Shown here piece by piece: positions 1 to 10,765 of a stretch of DNA of 42,716 nucleotides. The notes beneath the pieces are model-generated. The model saw only the letters and a list, made by a program, of their open reading frames with translations, was not told the DNA's origin and did not search any database. Each line of letters opens with the position of its first letter. Position 1 is the stretch's first letter. Origin of the DNA: Anaeromyxobacter oryzisoli (lineage in GTDB: Bacteria > Myxococcota > Myxococcia > Myxococcales > Anaeromyxobacteraceae); NCBI RefSeq assembly GCF_022690765.1, contig NZ_JALCZA010000040.1, forward strand, positions 1-42,716. Reading direction: 5' to 3'. The position numbers were made by a program, and so were the translations under genes.

Positions 1-2
1 AC

Positions 3-1133
3 GCCGCCAGCCCCGCCGCCCCGGCGGCCGCCTGGAGCGACCCGGTGATCGCGCCGCCCGATCCCCCGATCGCCCCGGAGCCCGAGGACGCGGCGGCGCC
101 GCTCGCCCCGCCGCCGCCGCCGCTCCGCGCCGGCGCGCTCGCCGACCTACCCGCGCCGCGGCTCCTCGCCCTCGCCGCCCGGGCCCGCCTCTGCGGGCGG
201 ATGGACTTCGACGGCGAGCTCTCGCGCTCGCTCTGGTTCGAGGATGGCCGGGTCGTGGGGGCCTCGAGCGCGGATCCCGCCGAGCGCGTCGAGGAGCTGG
301 CCCTCCGGCTCGGGCTCGTCACCCGCGAGCAGCACCGTCAGATCGCCGGGGCCGCCGCGTCGCTCCCCTCCCGCCGCGCGGCGGTCCTCCTGCTCGAGCG
401 CGGCTTCCTCAAGCCCACCGAGCTCACCGGCCTCGTCCGGCGCCGCACCGAGGAGGTCGTCTTCGGGGTGTTCGCCGACGCGGAGGCGCGCTTCGGCTGG
501 GCCGGAGAGGCGGTCCCGGGCGACGAGCGGACCGCCCTCGAGCGCGGGACGATCGCGCTCGCGGTGGAGGGCGTCCGGCGCCGCTGGCTCGCGCCGCGCG
601 TGGACGCGCTGCTCGGCGGGCCCGGGACGCTCCTGTCCCCCGCCGAGGGCGGCCCCGGCCCCGCGGATCTGGGGCTGTCCGCGGAGGAGCGGCGCGCGGT
701 GGCGCTGGCCGACGGGCTGCGCACGCTCGACGAGATCGTCGCGGCGAGCCCGCTCGACGCGCTCACCACCCGGCAGCTCCTCGCCGCGCTGGTCCTCGTG
801 GGGGCGCTCGCCGTGCGGGTCCTCCAGGCCGGGGGCCCCCAGGCCCAGCGCGCCCAGGCGATCGACCTCGGGCGCGTGCGGGAGAAGCTCGATCAGGTCC
901 GGCGCGCCGACTACTTCACGGTCCTCGGGGTCGGGCGGCTCTGCACCCCGCACGAGGTGCGGGAGGCTTCCGACCGCCTGCTCGCCGAGCTGGATCCCCA
1001 GCGATACGGCGGGGCCCGGGACGAGAGCCTGCCGGCCACGCTGGCCGAGATCCAGGCGGTGGTGAAGGACGCGCGCGACGTCCTCGCCGACGACCGGCTC
1101 CGCGACGAGTACCTGCGCGGCCTCGGCGAGTAG
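3..1133 (+). CDS. DUF4388 and J-domain-like protein, 5' end outside the window
   Basis: The frame is open from the left edge. A GTG at 45 exists, but the preceding codons are the same Ala/Pro-rich linker, so the gene probably begins upstream. After the linker comes a DUF4388/PATAN-like region, counted from the GTG at about residues 28-130, with the hallmark pattern '[20 protein letters not shown]'. A middle helical region follows (about 130-265). The last 75 residues resemble a J-domain ('DYFTVLGV' ... '[15 protein letters not shown]') but lack the HPD tripeptide, so DnaK stimulation is not expected. DUF4388 proteins are abundant in myxobacteria, often with signalling domains; a receiver or other domain may lie upstream of the window. 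The function is unknown. A hairpin lies just behind the stop and def starts 71 nt later. Confidence 0.7.
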   Translation, partial: AASPAAPAAAWSDPVIAPPDPPIAPEPEDAAAPLAPPPPPLRAGALADLPAPRLLALAARARLCGRMDFDGELSRSLWFEDGRVVGASSADPAERVEELALRLGLVTREQHRQIAGAAASLPSRRAAVLLLERGFLKPTELTGLVRRRTEEVVFGVFADAEARFGWAGEAVPGDERTALERGTIALAVEGVRRRWLAPRVDALLGGPGTLLSPAEGGPGPADLGLSAEERRAVALADGLRTLDEIVAASPLDALTTRQLLAALVLVGALAVRVLQAGGPQAQRAQAIDLGRVREKLDQVRRADYFTVLGVGRLCTPHEVREASDRLLAELDPQRYGGARDESLPATLAEIQAVVKDARDVLADDRLRDEYLRGLGE

Positions 1134-1143
1134 GTCCGTCGGA

Positions 1144-1163
1144 GCTGCCGCGTGCACGGCAGC
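1144..1163 (+). terminator. Hairpin behind the DUF4388 gene
   Basis: GCTGCCG, six-base loop, CGGCAGC: a perfect 7-bp stem 10 nt after the stop codon of the DUF4388 gene. The following bases (CCCCTTCC) are not a real U-tract, so this is a weak intrinsic terminator or a 3'-end stabilising stem. Confidence 0.4.
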
Positions 1164-1204
1164 CCCTTCCGCGTTACAGGAGGGATCCGGTAGAAGAGGC
1201 AACA

Positions 1205-1753
1205 ATGGTTCGTGAAATCGTCATCTGGCCCGATCCCGTCCTGAAGCAGATCGCGAAGCCGGTGGACCGGGTGGACGACTCCATCCGCCGCCTCCTCGAC
1301 GACATGGCCGAGACCATGTACGCGGCCGAGGGCGTCGGGCTGGCCGCCCCGCAGATCGGCGTGCAGAAGCGCGTGATCGTCATCGACACCTCGCCGCGGC
1401 AGGAGGGGCAGCGCCTGCTCCACCTCGTGAACCCGGAGATCGTGCGGCTCGAGGGGAAGACCACGTACACCGAGGGGTGCCTCTCGATCCCCGGCGAGGC
1501 GGAGGACGTCGAGCGCGCCGCGAAGGTGTGGGTGCGGGCGCTCGACTACCACGGCAAGCCGTTCGAGCTCGAGGCGGACGACCTCCTCGCGATCGCCCTG
1601 CAGCACGAGACGGATCACTTGAACGGCACGCTGTTCGTCGATCACCTCTCGAGCCTCAAGCGCGAGCTGATCCGGAAGCGGATGAAGCGGCTCAAGGCCG
1701 ACCGCGCCGCCGAGCAGCGCGAGCGCGCCGCCAGCCGGGAGAGCGCGCTGTAG
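1205..1753 (+). CDS. def: Peptide deformylase
   Basis: Removes the formyl group from the N-terminal methionine of nascent proteins; a cytoplasmic metalloenzyme. All three signature motifs are intact in 182 residues: GVGLAAPQIG (43-52), EGCLSIPG with metal ligand Cys92, and QHETDHLNG with His134, Glu135 and His138. The length fits the bacterial family (about 165-190), with an Arg/Lys-rich helical tail after residue 150. The ATG at 1205 follows AAGAGG at a good distance. The gene stands alone: a DUF4388 gene lies upstream and a repeat-rich junction downstream. The usual partner fmt is not in the window. Confidence 0.97.
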   Translation: MVREIVIWPDPVLKQIAKPVDRVDDSIRRLLDDMAETMYAAEGVGLAAPQIGVQKRVIVIDTSPRQEGQRLLHLVNPEIVRLEGKTTYTEGCLSIPGEAEDVERAAKVWVRALDYHGKPFELEADDLLAIALQHETDHLNGTLFVDHLSSLKRELIRKRMKRLKADRAAEQRERAASRESAL

Positions 1754-1774
1754 GCCCGAGAACCCGGGACGCGG

Positions 1775-1962
1775 AGATCGGTCACGGGCACGGCCTCTCC
1801 GTGTGCCGTCACCGTGACCGTGACCGGGGTCTCCGTGACCCGTGAAGCGTGTCCCCTGTCCCGTGACTCGATCCCGTGCTCCGTCGGAGCCCGGGGCCAG
1901 GGGCTACGGGAGGCGGGACACGGGACACGGCAGATCGGTCACGGTGACGGGCACGGTCACGG
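1775..1962. repeat. CCGTGA/TCACGG-rich element in the def/satP convergent junction
   Basis: The left part carries tandem CCGTGA-type units (for example 1810-1826); the right part carries the complement, TCACGG/GACGGGCACGG (1936-1962), giving a long imperfect inverted repeat. The 13-mer AGATCGGTCACGG occurs twice, at 1775-1787 and 1932-1944. The 14-mer GGTGACGGGCACGG (1943-1956) recurs exactly at 17585-17598 in another convergent junction. No coding frame in it looks real. It may act as a two-way transcription stop or be a dispersed intergenic repeat; both are inference. Confidence 0.6.
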
Positions 1963-1989
1963 ACGCCGCCGCGAGCGCCCGCGCCCCGC

Positions 1990-2640
1990 CTAGAACTCGC
2001 CGATGGGGAGCACCTTGCGGCCGTAGACCTCGTTCAGGATCTGCGCGGCGCCGAGGTACATCGCGCCGAGGCCGCAGAGGATCCCCTCGTAGCCGGCGAT
2101 CCGGGTGATGAGCGGGTTGCCGGTGGCGTCGCCGAGCCCGAGCAGGATGAAGAGGACCACGAGCGCGAAGAACACCAGCATGATGGCCCGGTTCATCTTG
2201 AGCGTCGCGATGAAGAGGACGATCGAGAAGAGCCCCCAGAGGAACAGGTAGGCCGCCATCGCGTTCTTGTCGGACGCCTCGACGATGCCGAAGCGCGGCA
2301 TCACGATGAGCGCGACGAGGGAGATCCAGAAGAAGCCGTAGGACGTGAACGCCACCGTCCCGAACGTGTTCTTCTTCTTCCACTCCATCGCGCCGGCGAT
2401 GATCTGGGCGATCCCACCGTAGAACAGCCCCATCGCCAGGATCATGCTCCCGATGCCGATGATCCCGGCGTTGTGGAGGTTGAGGAGCACGGTGGTGAGG
2501 CCGAACCCCATGAGGCCGAGGGGAGCCGGGTTCGCGGTCGTGTCCTTGATGACGGTCTCGGCCAGCGCTGCGGCGCGCTGCAGCTCGACGGGCGCGACGT
2601 CCTGGAGTGTCGTCGTCCCGGCGGTCCTGGTCTGGTTCAC
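1990..2640 (-). CDS. GPR1/FUN34/YaaH (SatP)-family acetate/succinate transporter
   Basis: Inner-membrane protein of the acetate uptake family. The family signature [14 protein letters not shown] appears near residue 37, followed by six hydrophobic segments; the total of 216 residues is close to E. coli SatP (188) plus a longer N-terminus. The start chosen is the GTG at 2640, because GGAGG lies 5 nt before it. An in-frame ATG at 2652 has no ribosome-binding site and itself overlaps the GGAGG. The gene is divergent from a thioesterase gene, with about 265 nt between them, and converges on def. The substrate is inferred from the family: acetate or another small carboxylate. Acetate is a common electron donor for Anaeromyxobacter-like anaerobes, which would fit. 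Confidence 0.88.
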   Translation of the reverse strand: MNQTRTAGTTTLQDVAPVELQRAAALAETVIKDTTANPAPLGLMGFGLTTVLLNLHNAGIIGIGSMILAMGLFYGGIAQIIAGAMEWKKKNTFGTVAFTSYGFFWISLVALIVMPRFGIVEASDKNAMAAYLFLWGLFSIVLFIATLKMNRAIMLVFFALVVLFILLGLGDATGNPLITRIAGYEGILCGLGAMYLGAAQILNEVYGRKVLPIGEF

Positions 2641-2905
2641 GGCAACCTCCATTCGATGAGTGAGTCTGCCGTGTAGCACGAATTGCGCACGATTTGAACG
2701 CGACACACCAACCATTGCGCGTACCGGCTGACGCCCGTCAATCCACATGGACGCCCAGGGGCGACCAACCGTCGCAACGCACCAGATGCGCGCACGTCAT
2801 GCAGGGCCGCATCCGGCTGCCATCGGTTTTCGCGCAGTCGGTGCGCCGCGGCGTTCGGCCCCCGGAAGCGTGCGCGCGATCGCGCCTCTCCCTAGAACTC
2901 CTGCC
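2641..2905. other. Divergent intergenic region between satP-like gene and thioesterase
   Basis: This region must hold promoters for both flanking genes. On the minus strand TTGACG (2736-2741) is a possible -35 box, but no good -10 lies at the right distance. The stretch 2680-2720 is poorer in GC than its surroundings. No convincing operator or RNA element was seen. Confidence 0.3.
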
Positions 2906-3955
2906 ATGCACCCCGCCGAGACCGACCGCGAGCACCTCCTGCCACTCTCCAGCGACGAGGTGCTCCGGCGCCGTTTCCTCGTGGTGAGGGATCGCATCCC
3001 CGGCAACCTGCGGTTCGGCGTGCTCCTCGAGGCGCTCGACCTGCTCGCGGGCGAGGCCGCGATGATCCACGCGCGCCGCACCGTCCCCGGGGCGCGGGTC
3101 GTCACCGCCGCGGTGGACGAGATCCTGGTGCGCCACGTGCTGACCCCGGAGACCGACCTCCGCTGCCGCGCGCGGCTCAACCACGTCGGGCGGAGCTCGA
3201 TGGAGGTCGGGATCCGCGTGGACGCGCCGGCGACCGGGGTCCACCTCGCGTCCTGCTACTTCACGATGGTCGCGCGCGACGGCGACGGCCCCGACGCCCG
3301 GAGCGTCCCCGTCGAGCCGCTGGAGCCTGCCGACGACGTGGACCGGGCGCGCGCGACCCGCGCGATCGCGCGCCGCGAGGCTTACCGCGCGCAGGCGGCG
3401 AGCGCCGTCGAGCCGCCCCGGCGAGACGAGTTCGACCTGCTCTCGCGCCTCCACCGCGAGCAGGCCGAGCGGAGCTTCGCCGGCGCGCGCGCGCGCGACC
3501 TGACCGCCGAGAGCTGGGAGCGCACCTACCCGGAGCAGGAGAACGCCTCGCGCATCATCTTCGGCGGCTACATCATGCGGCGCGCGTACGAGCTGTCGTC
3601 CATCTGCGCGGAGCGGATCGCGCCCGACCGGCCCATCGTGGCGGCGGTGAACCGCGTCAACTTCTTCCACCCGGTGAGCATCGGCGACAAGCTCCGCTTC
3701 ACCAGCCGGATCGTCTACACCGAGGACGCCGCGATCTGCGTCGAGACGGCGATCGAGCGGGTGAGCCGCGATCGCGCGGTCCGCGCGCTCTCCAACTCCT
3801 GCCTCTTCACGTTCGTGAACGTGGACGCGGAGCTCCGCCCGAGGGCGGTGCCGGAGGTCCACCCCTCCGACTGGGAGGAGGACGCGCGCTACCTCGTCGC
3901 GCGCCGGGCCCTCGCGGCGCTGCGCCGGCGGACCGGGACCTGGCTCGGGGGGTGA
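2906..3955 (+). CDS. Acyl-CoA thioesterase, double hotdog (ACOT9-like)
   Basis: 349 residues with two hotdog domains in tandem, at about 20-150 and 205-325. The second contains a typical acyl-CoA thioesterase segment: ASRIIFGGYIMRRAYEL, with the conserved N/S-x-x-x-x-GG pattern, then 'AVNRVNFFHPVSIGDKLRF'. The architecture matches the ACOT9/ACOT10 and bacterial double-hotdog type, which hydrolyses acyl-CoA to free acid and CoA. The ATG at 2906 was chosen because homology-like sequence begins soon after and upstream codons are not coding-like; no strong ribosome-binding site is visible. The acyl chain specificity cannot be read from the sequence. Its stop codon lies in the first stem of a series of hairpins. 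Confidence 0.85.
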   Translation: MHPAETDREHLLPLSSDEVLRRRFLVVRDRIPGNLRFGVLLEALDLLAGEAAMIHARRTVPGARVVTAAVDEILVRHVLTPETDLRCRARLNHVGRSSMEVGIRVDAPATGVHLASCYFTMVARDGDGPDARSVPVEPLEPADDVDRARATRAIARREAYRAQAASAVEPPRRDEFDLLSRLHREQAERSFAGARARDLTAESWERTYPEQENASRIIFGGYIMRRAYELSSICAERIAPDRPIVAAVNRVNFFHPVSIGDKLRFTSRIVYTEDAAICVETAIERVSRDRAVRALSNSCLFTFVNVDAELRPRAVPEVHPSDWEEDARYLVARRALAALRRRTGTWLGG

Positions 3956-3984
3956 GAGCTTGTCGAAGAATTCGACGAGCTCTC
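3954..3984. terminator. Hairpin 1 of 4, overlapping the thioesterase stop codon
   Basis: GAGAGCT-T-GTCGAA, loop GAA, TTCGAC-G-AGCTCTC: a 14-bp stem with one G-U pair and a three-base loop. It begins inside the thioesterase TGA stop. No U-tract follows. Confidence 0.6.
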
Positions 3985-4022
3985 AGGCCGACCCGCGTGA
4001 GCGGGGCGGCGGGTGGGGTGAA

Positions 4023-4045
4023 GCGCCCGAATTCACTTCGGGCGC
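4023..4045. terminator. Hairpin 2 of 4
   Basis: GCGCCCGAA, loop TTCAC, TTCGGGCGC: a perfect 9-bp stem in the same convergent junction. No U-tract on either strand. Confidence 0.55.
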
Positions 4046-4046
4046 G

Positions 4047-4070
4047 AGGGGCGGGCGACGGCCCGCCCCT
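4047..4070. terminator. Hairpin 3 of 4
   Basis: AGGGGCGGGC, loop GACG, GCCCGCCCCT: a perfect 10-bp stem directly after hairpin 2. No U-tract follows. Confidence 0.55.
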
Positions 4071-4079
4071 CCTGGATGG

Positions 4080-4111
4080 TCAAGGCCCGTCGATTGTTCG
4101 ACGGGCCTTGA
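4080..4111. terminator. Hairpin 4 of 4
   Basis: TCAAGGCCCGTCGA, loop TTGT, TCGACGGGCCTTGA: a perfect 14-bp stem, the strongest of the set. It lies about 90 nt beyond the RNase HI stop on the other strand, so it could serve transcripts from both sides. Confidence 0.65.
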
Positions 4112-4202
4112 GCGCGCGCGCCGCTCCGCTTCGGGCCCGCCGCGGAGCTCCCATGCCCCGAGGCCCGACGCCGGTTAGAGGCGTGCCGGCCTCTCATGGC
4201 CA

Positions 4203-4964
4203 TCACAGCCGCTCGTCGATGGCGCGGTTCGACATCGCGTCCGCCTGCGCGTTCTCCTCGCGCGAGATGTGGCGGACCTCGATCGAGGAGAAGCCGTGCA
4301 GGAGCGCCTGCGCCTCCTCGTGCAGCGGCCGGAGGTGCTCCGCCTTGACGGCGTAGTCCCCGTGGAGCTGCTTCACGAGCAGCTCGGAGTCGGAGAGCAC
4401 CTCGAGCTCGTGGATCCCCATCGCCTTGGCCCGCTTGAGGCCGAGGATGAGCCCCATGTACTCGGCGACGTTGTTGGTGGAGTCGCCGAGGAACTTGCCG
4501 ACCTTCGCGACGATGTGGCCTTCGGGGTTCACGATCACCGCGCCCGCGCCGGCCGGGCCGGGGTTCCCGCGAGCGGCGCCGTCGGTGTAGAGGCGCGTCC
4601 GCCGCGCGGCCTCGGCGGCCTCGGCCGCCTCCTGCGCGGCCCGCTCGGCGGCCTCCGCCGCGGCGCGCTGCTTCTTGCGGCGATCGCGCTCCACCTTCGA
4701 GAGCTCCATCGCCTCGTCGAGCTCGGCGGCGGAGCGCCGCGCGGCCCGCTCGACGTCGCTCTGCTTGCGAACCTTGACGCCCTTGGAGCCGCCGCTCGGC
4801 GCCGGCTCCTTCGCGCCCTCGATCTCCTCGACCCGATCCGCGGCGGCGTCGATGAGGCGCCCGAGCGCGTCGCGGTCGTAGCCCGGGTAGCGGGCGAGCG
4901 TCCGCGGGAGATCCTCGTTCGCGGCGATGAAGCGGAGCAGCTCCGCCAGGACGGCCCGGGCCAC
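4203..4964 (-). CDS. RNase HI-family protein with N-terminal helical extension
   Basis: The C-terminal half (about 122-253) is an RNase H fold with the full catalytic set in order: Asp128 (YTDGA), Glu168 (NNVAEY), Asp192 (SDSELL) and Asp242 (NAQADAMSN). It should cleave the RNA strand of RNA-DNA hybrids. It resembles the short bacterial or archaeal RNase HI type without the basic handle of E. coli RnhA. Residues 1-120 are extra: a small helical part, then a highly charged Ala/Glu/Lys coiled-coil-like stretch. The start is the GTG at 4964, 2 nt beyond the stop of the zinc-ribbon gene, implying co-translation. The pairing of this gene with a zinc-ribbon protein is common in deltaproteobacteria-like genomes. 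Confidence 0.88.
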   Translation of the reverse strand: MARAVLAELLRFIAANEDLPRTLARYPGYDRDALGRLIDAAADRVEEIEGAKEPAPSGGSKGVKVRKQSDVERAARRSAAELDEAMELSKVERDRRKKQRAAAEAAERAAQEAAEAAEAARRTRLYTDGAARGNPGPAGAGAVIVNPEGHIVAKVGKFLGDSTNNVAEYMGLILGLKRAKAMGIHELEVLSDSELLVKQLHGDYAVKAEHLRPLHEEAQALLHGFSSIEVRHISREENAQADAMSNRAIDERL

Positions 4965-4966
4965 GT

Positions 4967-5710
4967 CTACGCCGTGGAGACGGCGGGCGGGTTCACCGCC
5001 TCGGCCGCGTAGATGATGCGGTTGCAGTTCGGGCAGGTCTCGATCGAGTTCGCGCGCTGGAGCGTGATCGCGAGCTGCGGGGGGATGTTGCGGTAGCACC
5101 CGTGGCACGTCATCCCGACGACCTGCGTGACGGCGACGCCGCCGCGGCGCTTCTTGATGTGCTCGTACTTCGCGAGCAGCGCCGGGTCCACGGACTTGGC
5201 CGCCTCGGCCCGCCGCGACTCGAGCGCCTGGAGCCGCTGCTCGGCGTCCGCCCGCGCGGTGTCGAGCGCCTTCGCGTCGGACTGGGCCCCCTCCTCACGC
5301 TCGGCGAGCGCCTCGCCCTTCGCGGCGAGCGCCTTCTGGACCTCGCCCGCCTGCTCGGCCAGCTCCTTCACGTGCTCGGCCTGGCTCTCGTTCGCCTTCT
5401 TCGCGATGTCGATCTCGCGGGAGAGGGCGGCGTACTCGCGCGGCGTCTTGATCTCGCCGAGCCGGCCCTCCCACTTCTTCACCTTGTCGCGCTCCAGGCC
5501 GAGGAGCGACTCGAGCTGCCGCCGCTCGCGCTCGTTGCCCTCCATCCGGCTCTTCTCGTCGTCGTAGGCGCGCCGCGCCTCGAGGACCCCTCGATCGACC
5601 TCGGCGCGTCTGGCGGGGATCGCGTCGAGCTCCCCTTTCACCTCGTTGCTCTCGAGGTCGATCCGTTGCAGCTCCTCCAGCGCCTTCAACTTCTCACGCA
5701 GCGACGACAA
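4967..5710 (-). CDS. C4-type zinc-ribbon coiled-coil protein (DUF164/CT398-like)
   Basis: 247 residues. About residues 5-175 form a long heptad-like coiled coil rich in Glu, Lys and Ala. The C-terminus is a zinc ribbon with CHGC and CPNC knuckles about 22 residues apart. This matches the family of zinc-ribbon proteins of unknown function often found near rpoD or an RNase H gene. The start is the TTG at 5710: AGGAG lies 8 nt upstream, whereas the only alternative in frame, a GTG at 5740, lies inside the tRNA gene. The molecular role is unknown; the ribbon suggests nucleic-acid or protein contact. The RNase HI gene follows after 2 nt. Confidence 0.85.
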   Translation of the reverse strand: MSSLREKLKALEELQRIDLESNEVKGELDAIPARRAEVDRGVLEARRAYDDEKSRMEGNERERRQLESLLGLERDKVKKWEGRLGEIKTPREYAALSREIDIAKKANESQAEHVKELAEQAGEVQKALAAKGEALAEREEGAQSDAKALDTARADAEQRLQALESRRAEAAKSVDPALLAKYEHIKKRRGGVAVTQVVGMTCHGCYRNIPPQLAITLQRANSIETCPNCNRIIYAAEAVNPPAVSTA

Positions 5711-5731
5711 GTCTTTCTCTCCTCGTATCGG

Positions 5732-5804
5732 TGGGCCCACCAGGATTCGAACCTGGATCGCATCGGTTATGAGCCGAGCGCTCTGACCGTTGAGCTATGG
5801 GCCC
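5732..5804 (-). tRNA. tRNA with CAU anticodon (Ile2 or elongator Met)
   Basis: A 73-nt cloverleaf: acceptor GGGCCCA/TGGGCCC with discriminator A, D-arm GCTC/GAGC with an 8-nt loop, anticodon loop CTCATAA, and T-arm CCAGG-TTCGAAT-CCTGG. The CCA end is not encoded (the genome has CCG). The top pair of the anticodon stem (27-43) is a C-U mismatch. CAU can be elongator Met or the lysidine-modified Ile2. The 8-nt D loop and GC-rich acceptor look slightly more like E. coli Ile2, but the sequence alone does not settle it. It lies between rpoD and the zinc-ribbon gene on the same strand, so it may be cut from the operon transcript. Confidence 0.92.
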
Positions 5805-5861
5805 GGTCCGGCCCTGGGGAGCACCCTGTATCACAATCCCCGTCACCTGGGTGCCCTCCGC

Positions 5862-8198
<2,337 letters not shown>

Positions 8199-8308
8199 CT
8201 TCCTCTTCTCCTTCGACGACGGCGCGGCTGCTCGATGGTGCTCGTTCTTAACGCGTCCCGGGCGAATGAGCCCGGACAACTCTTCGAGAATGCTCCGGAG
8301 TCGGCCTT

Positions 8309-10177
8309 TCATCCGGATCGCTCCAGCTCCCGCAGGATCTTCTTCTGATCGCGGATGGCGTTCAGCAGGCGCTGGGCGTCGTCCATCCTCGCGCTCCCCG
8401 CCCCGGTCACCCGCCTCAACGCCTCCGCGTATTCCTCGTCCAGATGCTCCAGCCGCGCCTTGACCGCGGACCGCCGGAGCTCCCGATCCGCGTGCTGCGG
8501 CTCGAGCCGGGCCGGCCCGGCCAGCTCCCGGACGCGCGTGACGATCGCCCGGTTGGCGGTCGCCTCCAGCCGGGCGATGGCCTCGTCAAGGGCGACCGCC
8601 CCGCGGCTCAGGTCGCGCGCCAGGTCGGCGAGCGGCCCCGGCGGGAGCAGCTCGGCGAGCTTCACCTCCTCGGCGACCGGCCCCAGCTCGGGGTGGGAGG
8701 CGAGGATCCCGAGCGCGTCCGCGGCGGGCCCCGGCAGGAGCAGCTTCACCCGCGCGCCCCTCCCGCCCATGCCGGTGCGGGGCGGTCGCGCGGGCGCCGG
8801 AGCGGGCCTCGGCCCCTCCGGGGGAGGACCGGCGTCCGAGCGTCCGGCGCCGGGCTTCCCGCCCGCGAGCTCCGCGTGCAGCGCGCCGCGGTCGAGGTCG
8901 AGCCGCTTCGCGATCGCGTCTTCGAAGACTGAACGCGCGAGCCCCTCCGGAATCATCCGGACGAACGGGAGGAGCTCCCGGATGGCCGCGAGCTTCTGCT
9001 CGAGCGCCGCCTCCCGCGGCCGGCCCTGGCAGGTCCGGTCGACGGCCCGGTCGATGAGGAACTCCGACAGCGGCGCCGCGCGGGCGAGGAGCGCCTCGAC
9101 GCCGGCCCGGCCGTTGGCCCGGGCGTACTCGTCGGGATCTTGCTTGCCCTGCTCGGAGGGGAGCACCGCCACCTTGCCCGCGAGCCCGGCCGGGAAGAGC
9201 GCCTGGGCGGCCTTCGCCGGCGCGGCGAGCCCGGCCACGTCCCCGTCGAAGAGGACGGTCACCTCGCGGCAGTCGCAGCGCTGGAGCAGCTCGACGTGCT
9301 CGTTGGTGAGGGCGGTGCCGCAGACCGCGACGGCGTTCCGGACCCCCGCCTGGTGCAGCCCGATCACGTCGAAGTAGCCCTCGACCAGGATCGCCTGCCG
9401 CGCCCTGCGGATGCTCTCGCGGGCGAGATCGAGGCCGTAGAGCACGCGCGACTTCTTGTAGAGCGGGGTCTCGGGCGTGTTGAGGTACTTCGCGCCCTTC
9501 GAGGCGCCGAGGGCGCGGCCGCCGAACCCGATGACCTGCCCGTCCATGCCGGAGATGGGGAACATGAGGCGATCGCGGAAGCGGTCGTAGGTGCCGCCGT
9601 CCTTCTCCCTCTCGATGACGAGGCCCGCCCGCTTCAGGGCCTCGAGCCCGATCCCCTTCTCCGCGAGCCGCCGCGGGAGGTCGTTCCACGCGTCCGCCGC
9701 GACCCCGAGCCGGAACGTCCGGATCGAGTCCTCCGAGACCCCCCGCCCCGCGAGGTAGGCGCGGGCCGGCTCGCCGTGCCGGCTCGCGAGGCGCGCCGCG
9801 AAGTACCGGGCCGCGGCGTCGCTCGCGGCGAGGACCTCGTTGCGCTCCTTGCGCCGAGCCCGCTGCTCGGCCGAGTCCTCCTCGGCCGACTCCGGGATCT
9901 CGACGCCCACCTCGAGCGCCAGCGCCCTCACCACCTCGGGAAACTCCTTCCCCTCGAGCCGCTGCAGGAACCCGAAGACGTCGCCGTGCGCCCCGCAGCC
10001 GTAGCAGTTGAAGTGCTTGTCCTCGGGGTAGACGTGGAAGCTCGGCGTCCTCTCCCCGTGGAAGGGACAGTTGCCCTTCCAGGTCCGGCCCGACCGCTTG
10101 AGCTCCACGTGGCGGCCGATCACCGCCACCACGTCCACGCGCGCGCGGATCTCGTCGATGAGCGCGTCGGGGATCAG
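8309..10177 (-). CDS. dnaG: DNA primase
   Basis: Makes RNA primers for replication. The zinc-binding domain is at the N-terminus ([13 protein letters not shown], then CYGCGAHGD: Cys-His-Cys-Cys). The TOPRIM core follows, with the glutamate in [11 protein letters not shown] and the acidic pair in VLFDGDVAG. The C-terminal region is a helical, DnaB-contacting type with a Pro/Ala-rich linker. Start choice matters. The first standard codon is a GTG at 10138, which would remove the usual first helix. The frame continues upstream as [20 protein letters not shown], which matches the normal DnaG N-terminus if the CTG at 10177 initiates; GGGAG lies a few bases before it. I give the CTG start, 622 residues, with moderate certainty. 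It is cotranscribed with rpsU, yqeY and rpoD. Confidence 0.93.
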   Translation of the reverse strand: MIPDALIDEIRARVDVVAVIGRHVELKRSGRTWKGNCPFHGERTPSFHVYPEDKHFNCYGCGAHGDVFGFLQRLEGKEFPEVVRALALEVGVEIPESAEEDSAEQRARRKERNEVLAASDAAARYFAARLASRHGEPARAYLAGRGVSEDSIRTFRLGVAADAWNDLPRRLAEKGIGLEALKRAGLVIEREKDGGTYDRFRDRLMFPISGMDGQVIGFGGRALGASKGAKYLNTPETPLYKKSRVLYGLDLARESIRRARQAILVEGYFDVIGLHQAGVRNAVAVCGTALTNEHVELLQRCDCREVTVLFDGDVAGLAAPAKAAQALFPAGLAGKVAVLPSEQGKQDPDEYARANGRAGVEALLARAAPLSEFLIDRAVDRTCQGRPREAALEQKLAAIRELLPFVRMIPEGLARSVFEDAIAKRLDLDRGALHAELAGGKPGAGRSDAGPPPEGPRPAPAPARPPRTGMGGRGARVKLLLPGPAADALGILASHPELGPVAEEVKLAELLPPGPLADLARDLSRGAVALDEAIARLEATANRAIVTRVRELAGPARLEPQHADRELRRSAVKARLEHLDEEYAEALRRVTGAGSARMDDAQRLLNAIRDQKKILRELERSG

Positions 10178-10280
10178 GGACTCCCACCGCCTTTCGATCG
10201 CAGCGGGGGGAACCGAGACCTCCCGGCTCCCCCCATCCCGCGCGCTCGCCGCGGGCCGCCCGTCCTGCGGCCGCCCGGGC

Positions 10281-10730
10281 CTACTTCCCGGTCAGCCGCG
10301 CCTTCACCATGTCCGAGACGGTCTTCCCCTCCGCCCGGCCCTGCACCTCCGGCATGAGCGCCTTCATGACGGCGCCCATGTCCTTCGGGCCCTTCGCGTT
10401 CGTCTGCGCGATCGCCGCGTCCACCTTGGCGCGGAGCTCCTCCTCGGTGAGCTGCTGCGGCAGCCACGTCTGGAGGATCTTGATCTCCGCCTCTTCCTTG
10501 TCGGCGAGATCCTGCCGGCCGCCGGCCTTGTACTGCTCGACCGAGTCGCGGCGGCGCTTGACCTCCGAGGCGATCACGCCCAGCACGCCCGCGTCGTCGA
10601 GCGGCTTCATGAGCTCGATCTCGCGGTACTTGACGGCGCTCTTGAGCATCCGGACGACGCTGAGCTTCAGCGCGTCCTTCTCGCGCATGGCGGCCTTGAG
10701 GTCCTGATCGAGCTGTTCCTTGATCGCCAT
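10281..10730 (-). CDS. yqeY: GatB/YqeY-domain protein
   Basis: 149 residues covering the whole YqeY family: it starts MAIKEQLDQDLKAAMREKD, has the central VIASEVKRRRDSVEQY segment, and ends with GAVMKALMPEVQGRA and a short tail. The domain is related to the tail of the GatB amidotransferase subunit, which binds tRNA; the free-standing protein has no firmly assigned role. The ATG at 10730 fits the family start; a longer frame upstream runs back towards rpsU in an unlikely reading. The rpsU-yqeY-dnaG-rpoD arrangement is common in Firmicutes and deltaproteobacteria-like lineages, which suggests a tie to translation or growth control. Confidence 0.93.
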   Translation of the reverse strand: MAIKEQLDQDLKAAMREKDALKLSVVRMLKSAVKYREIELMKPLDDAGVLGVIASEVKRRRDSVEQYKAGGRQDLADKEEAEIKILQTWLPQQLTEEELRAKVDAAIAQTNAKGPKDMGAVMKALMPEVQGRAEGKTVSDMVKARLTGK

Positions 10731-10765
10731 GATCCGATCCGGGGTGCGAGACGGTGTCGGGGAGA

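Noticed and set aside
5738-5740. GTG start for the zinc-ribbon gene
   Set aside because: It lies within the 3' end of the tRNA; the TTG at 5710 has a good ribosome-binding site.
8310-8312. ATG start for rpoD overlapping the dnaG stop
   Set aside because: A possible GGAG lies before it, but the 38 extra codons have A/T in the third position far too often for this genome.
10174-10467. Arg/Gly-rich frame between dnaG and yqeY
   Set aside because: It overlaps the yqeY gene in another frame and has no motif.
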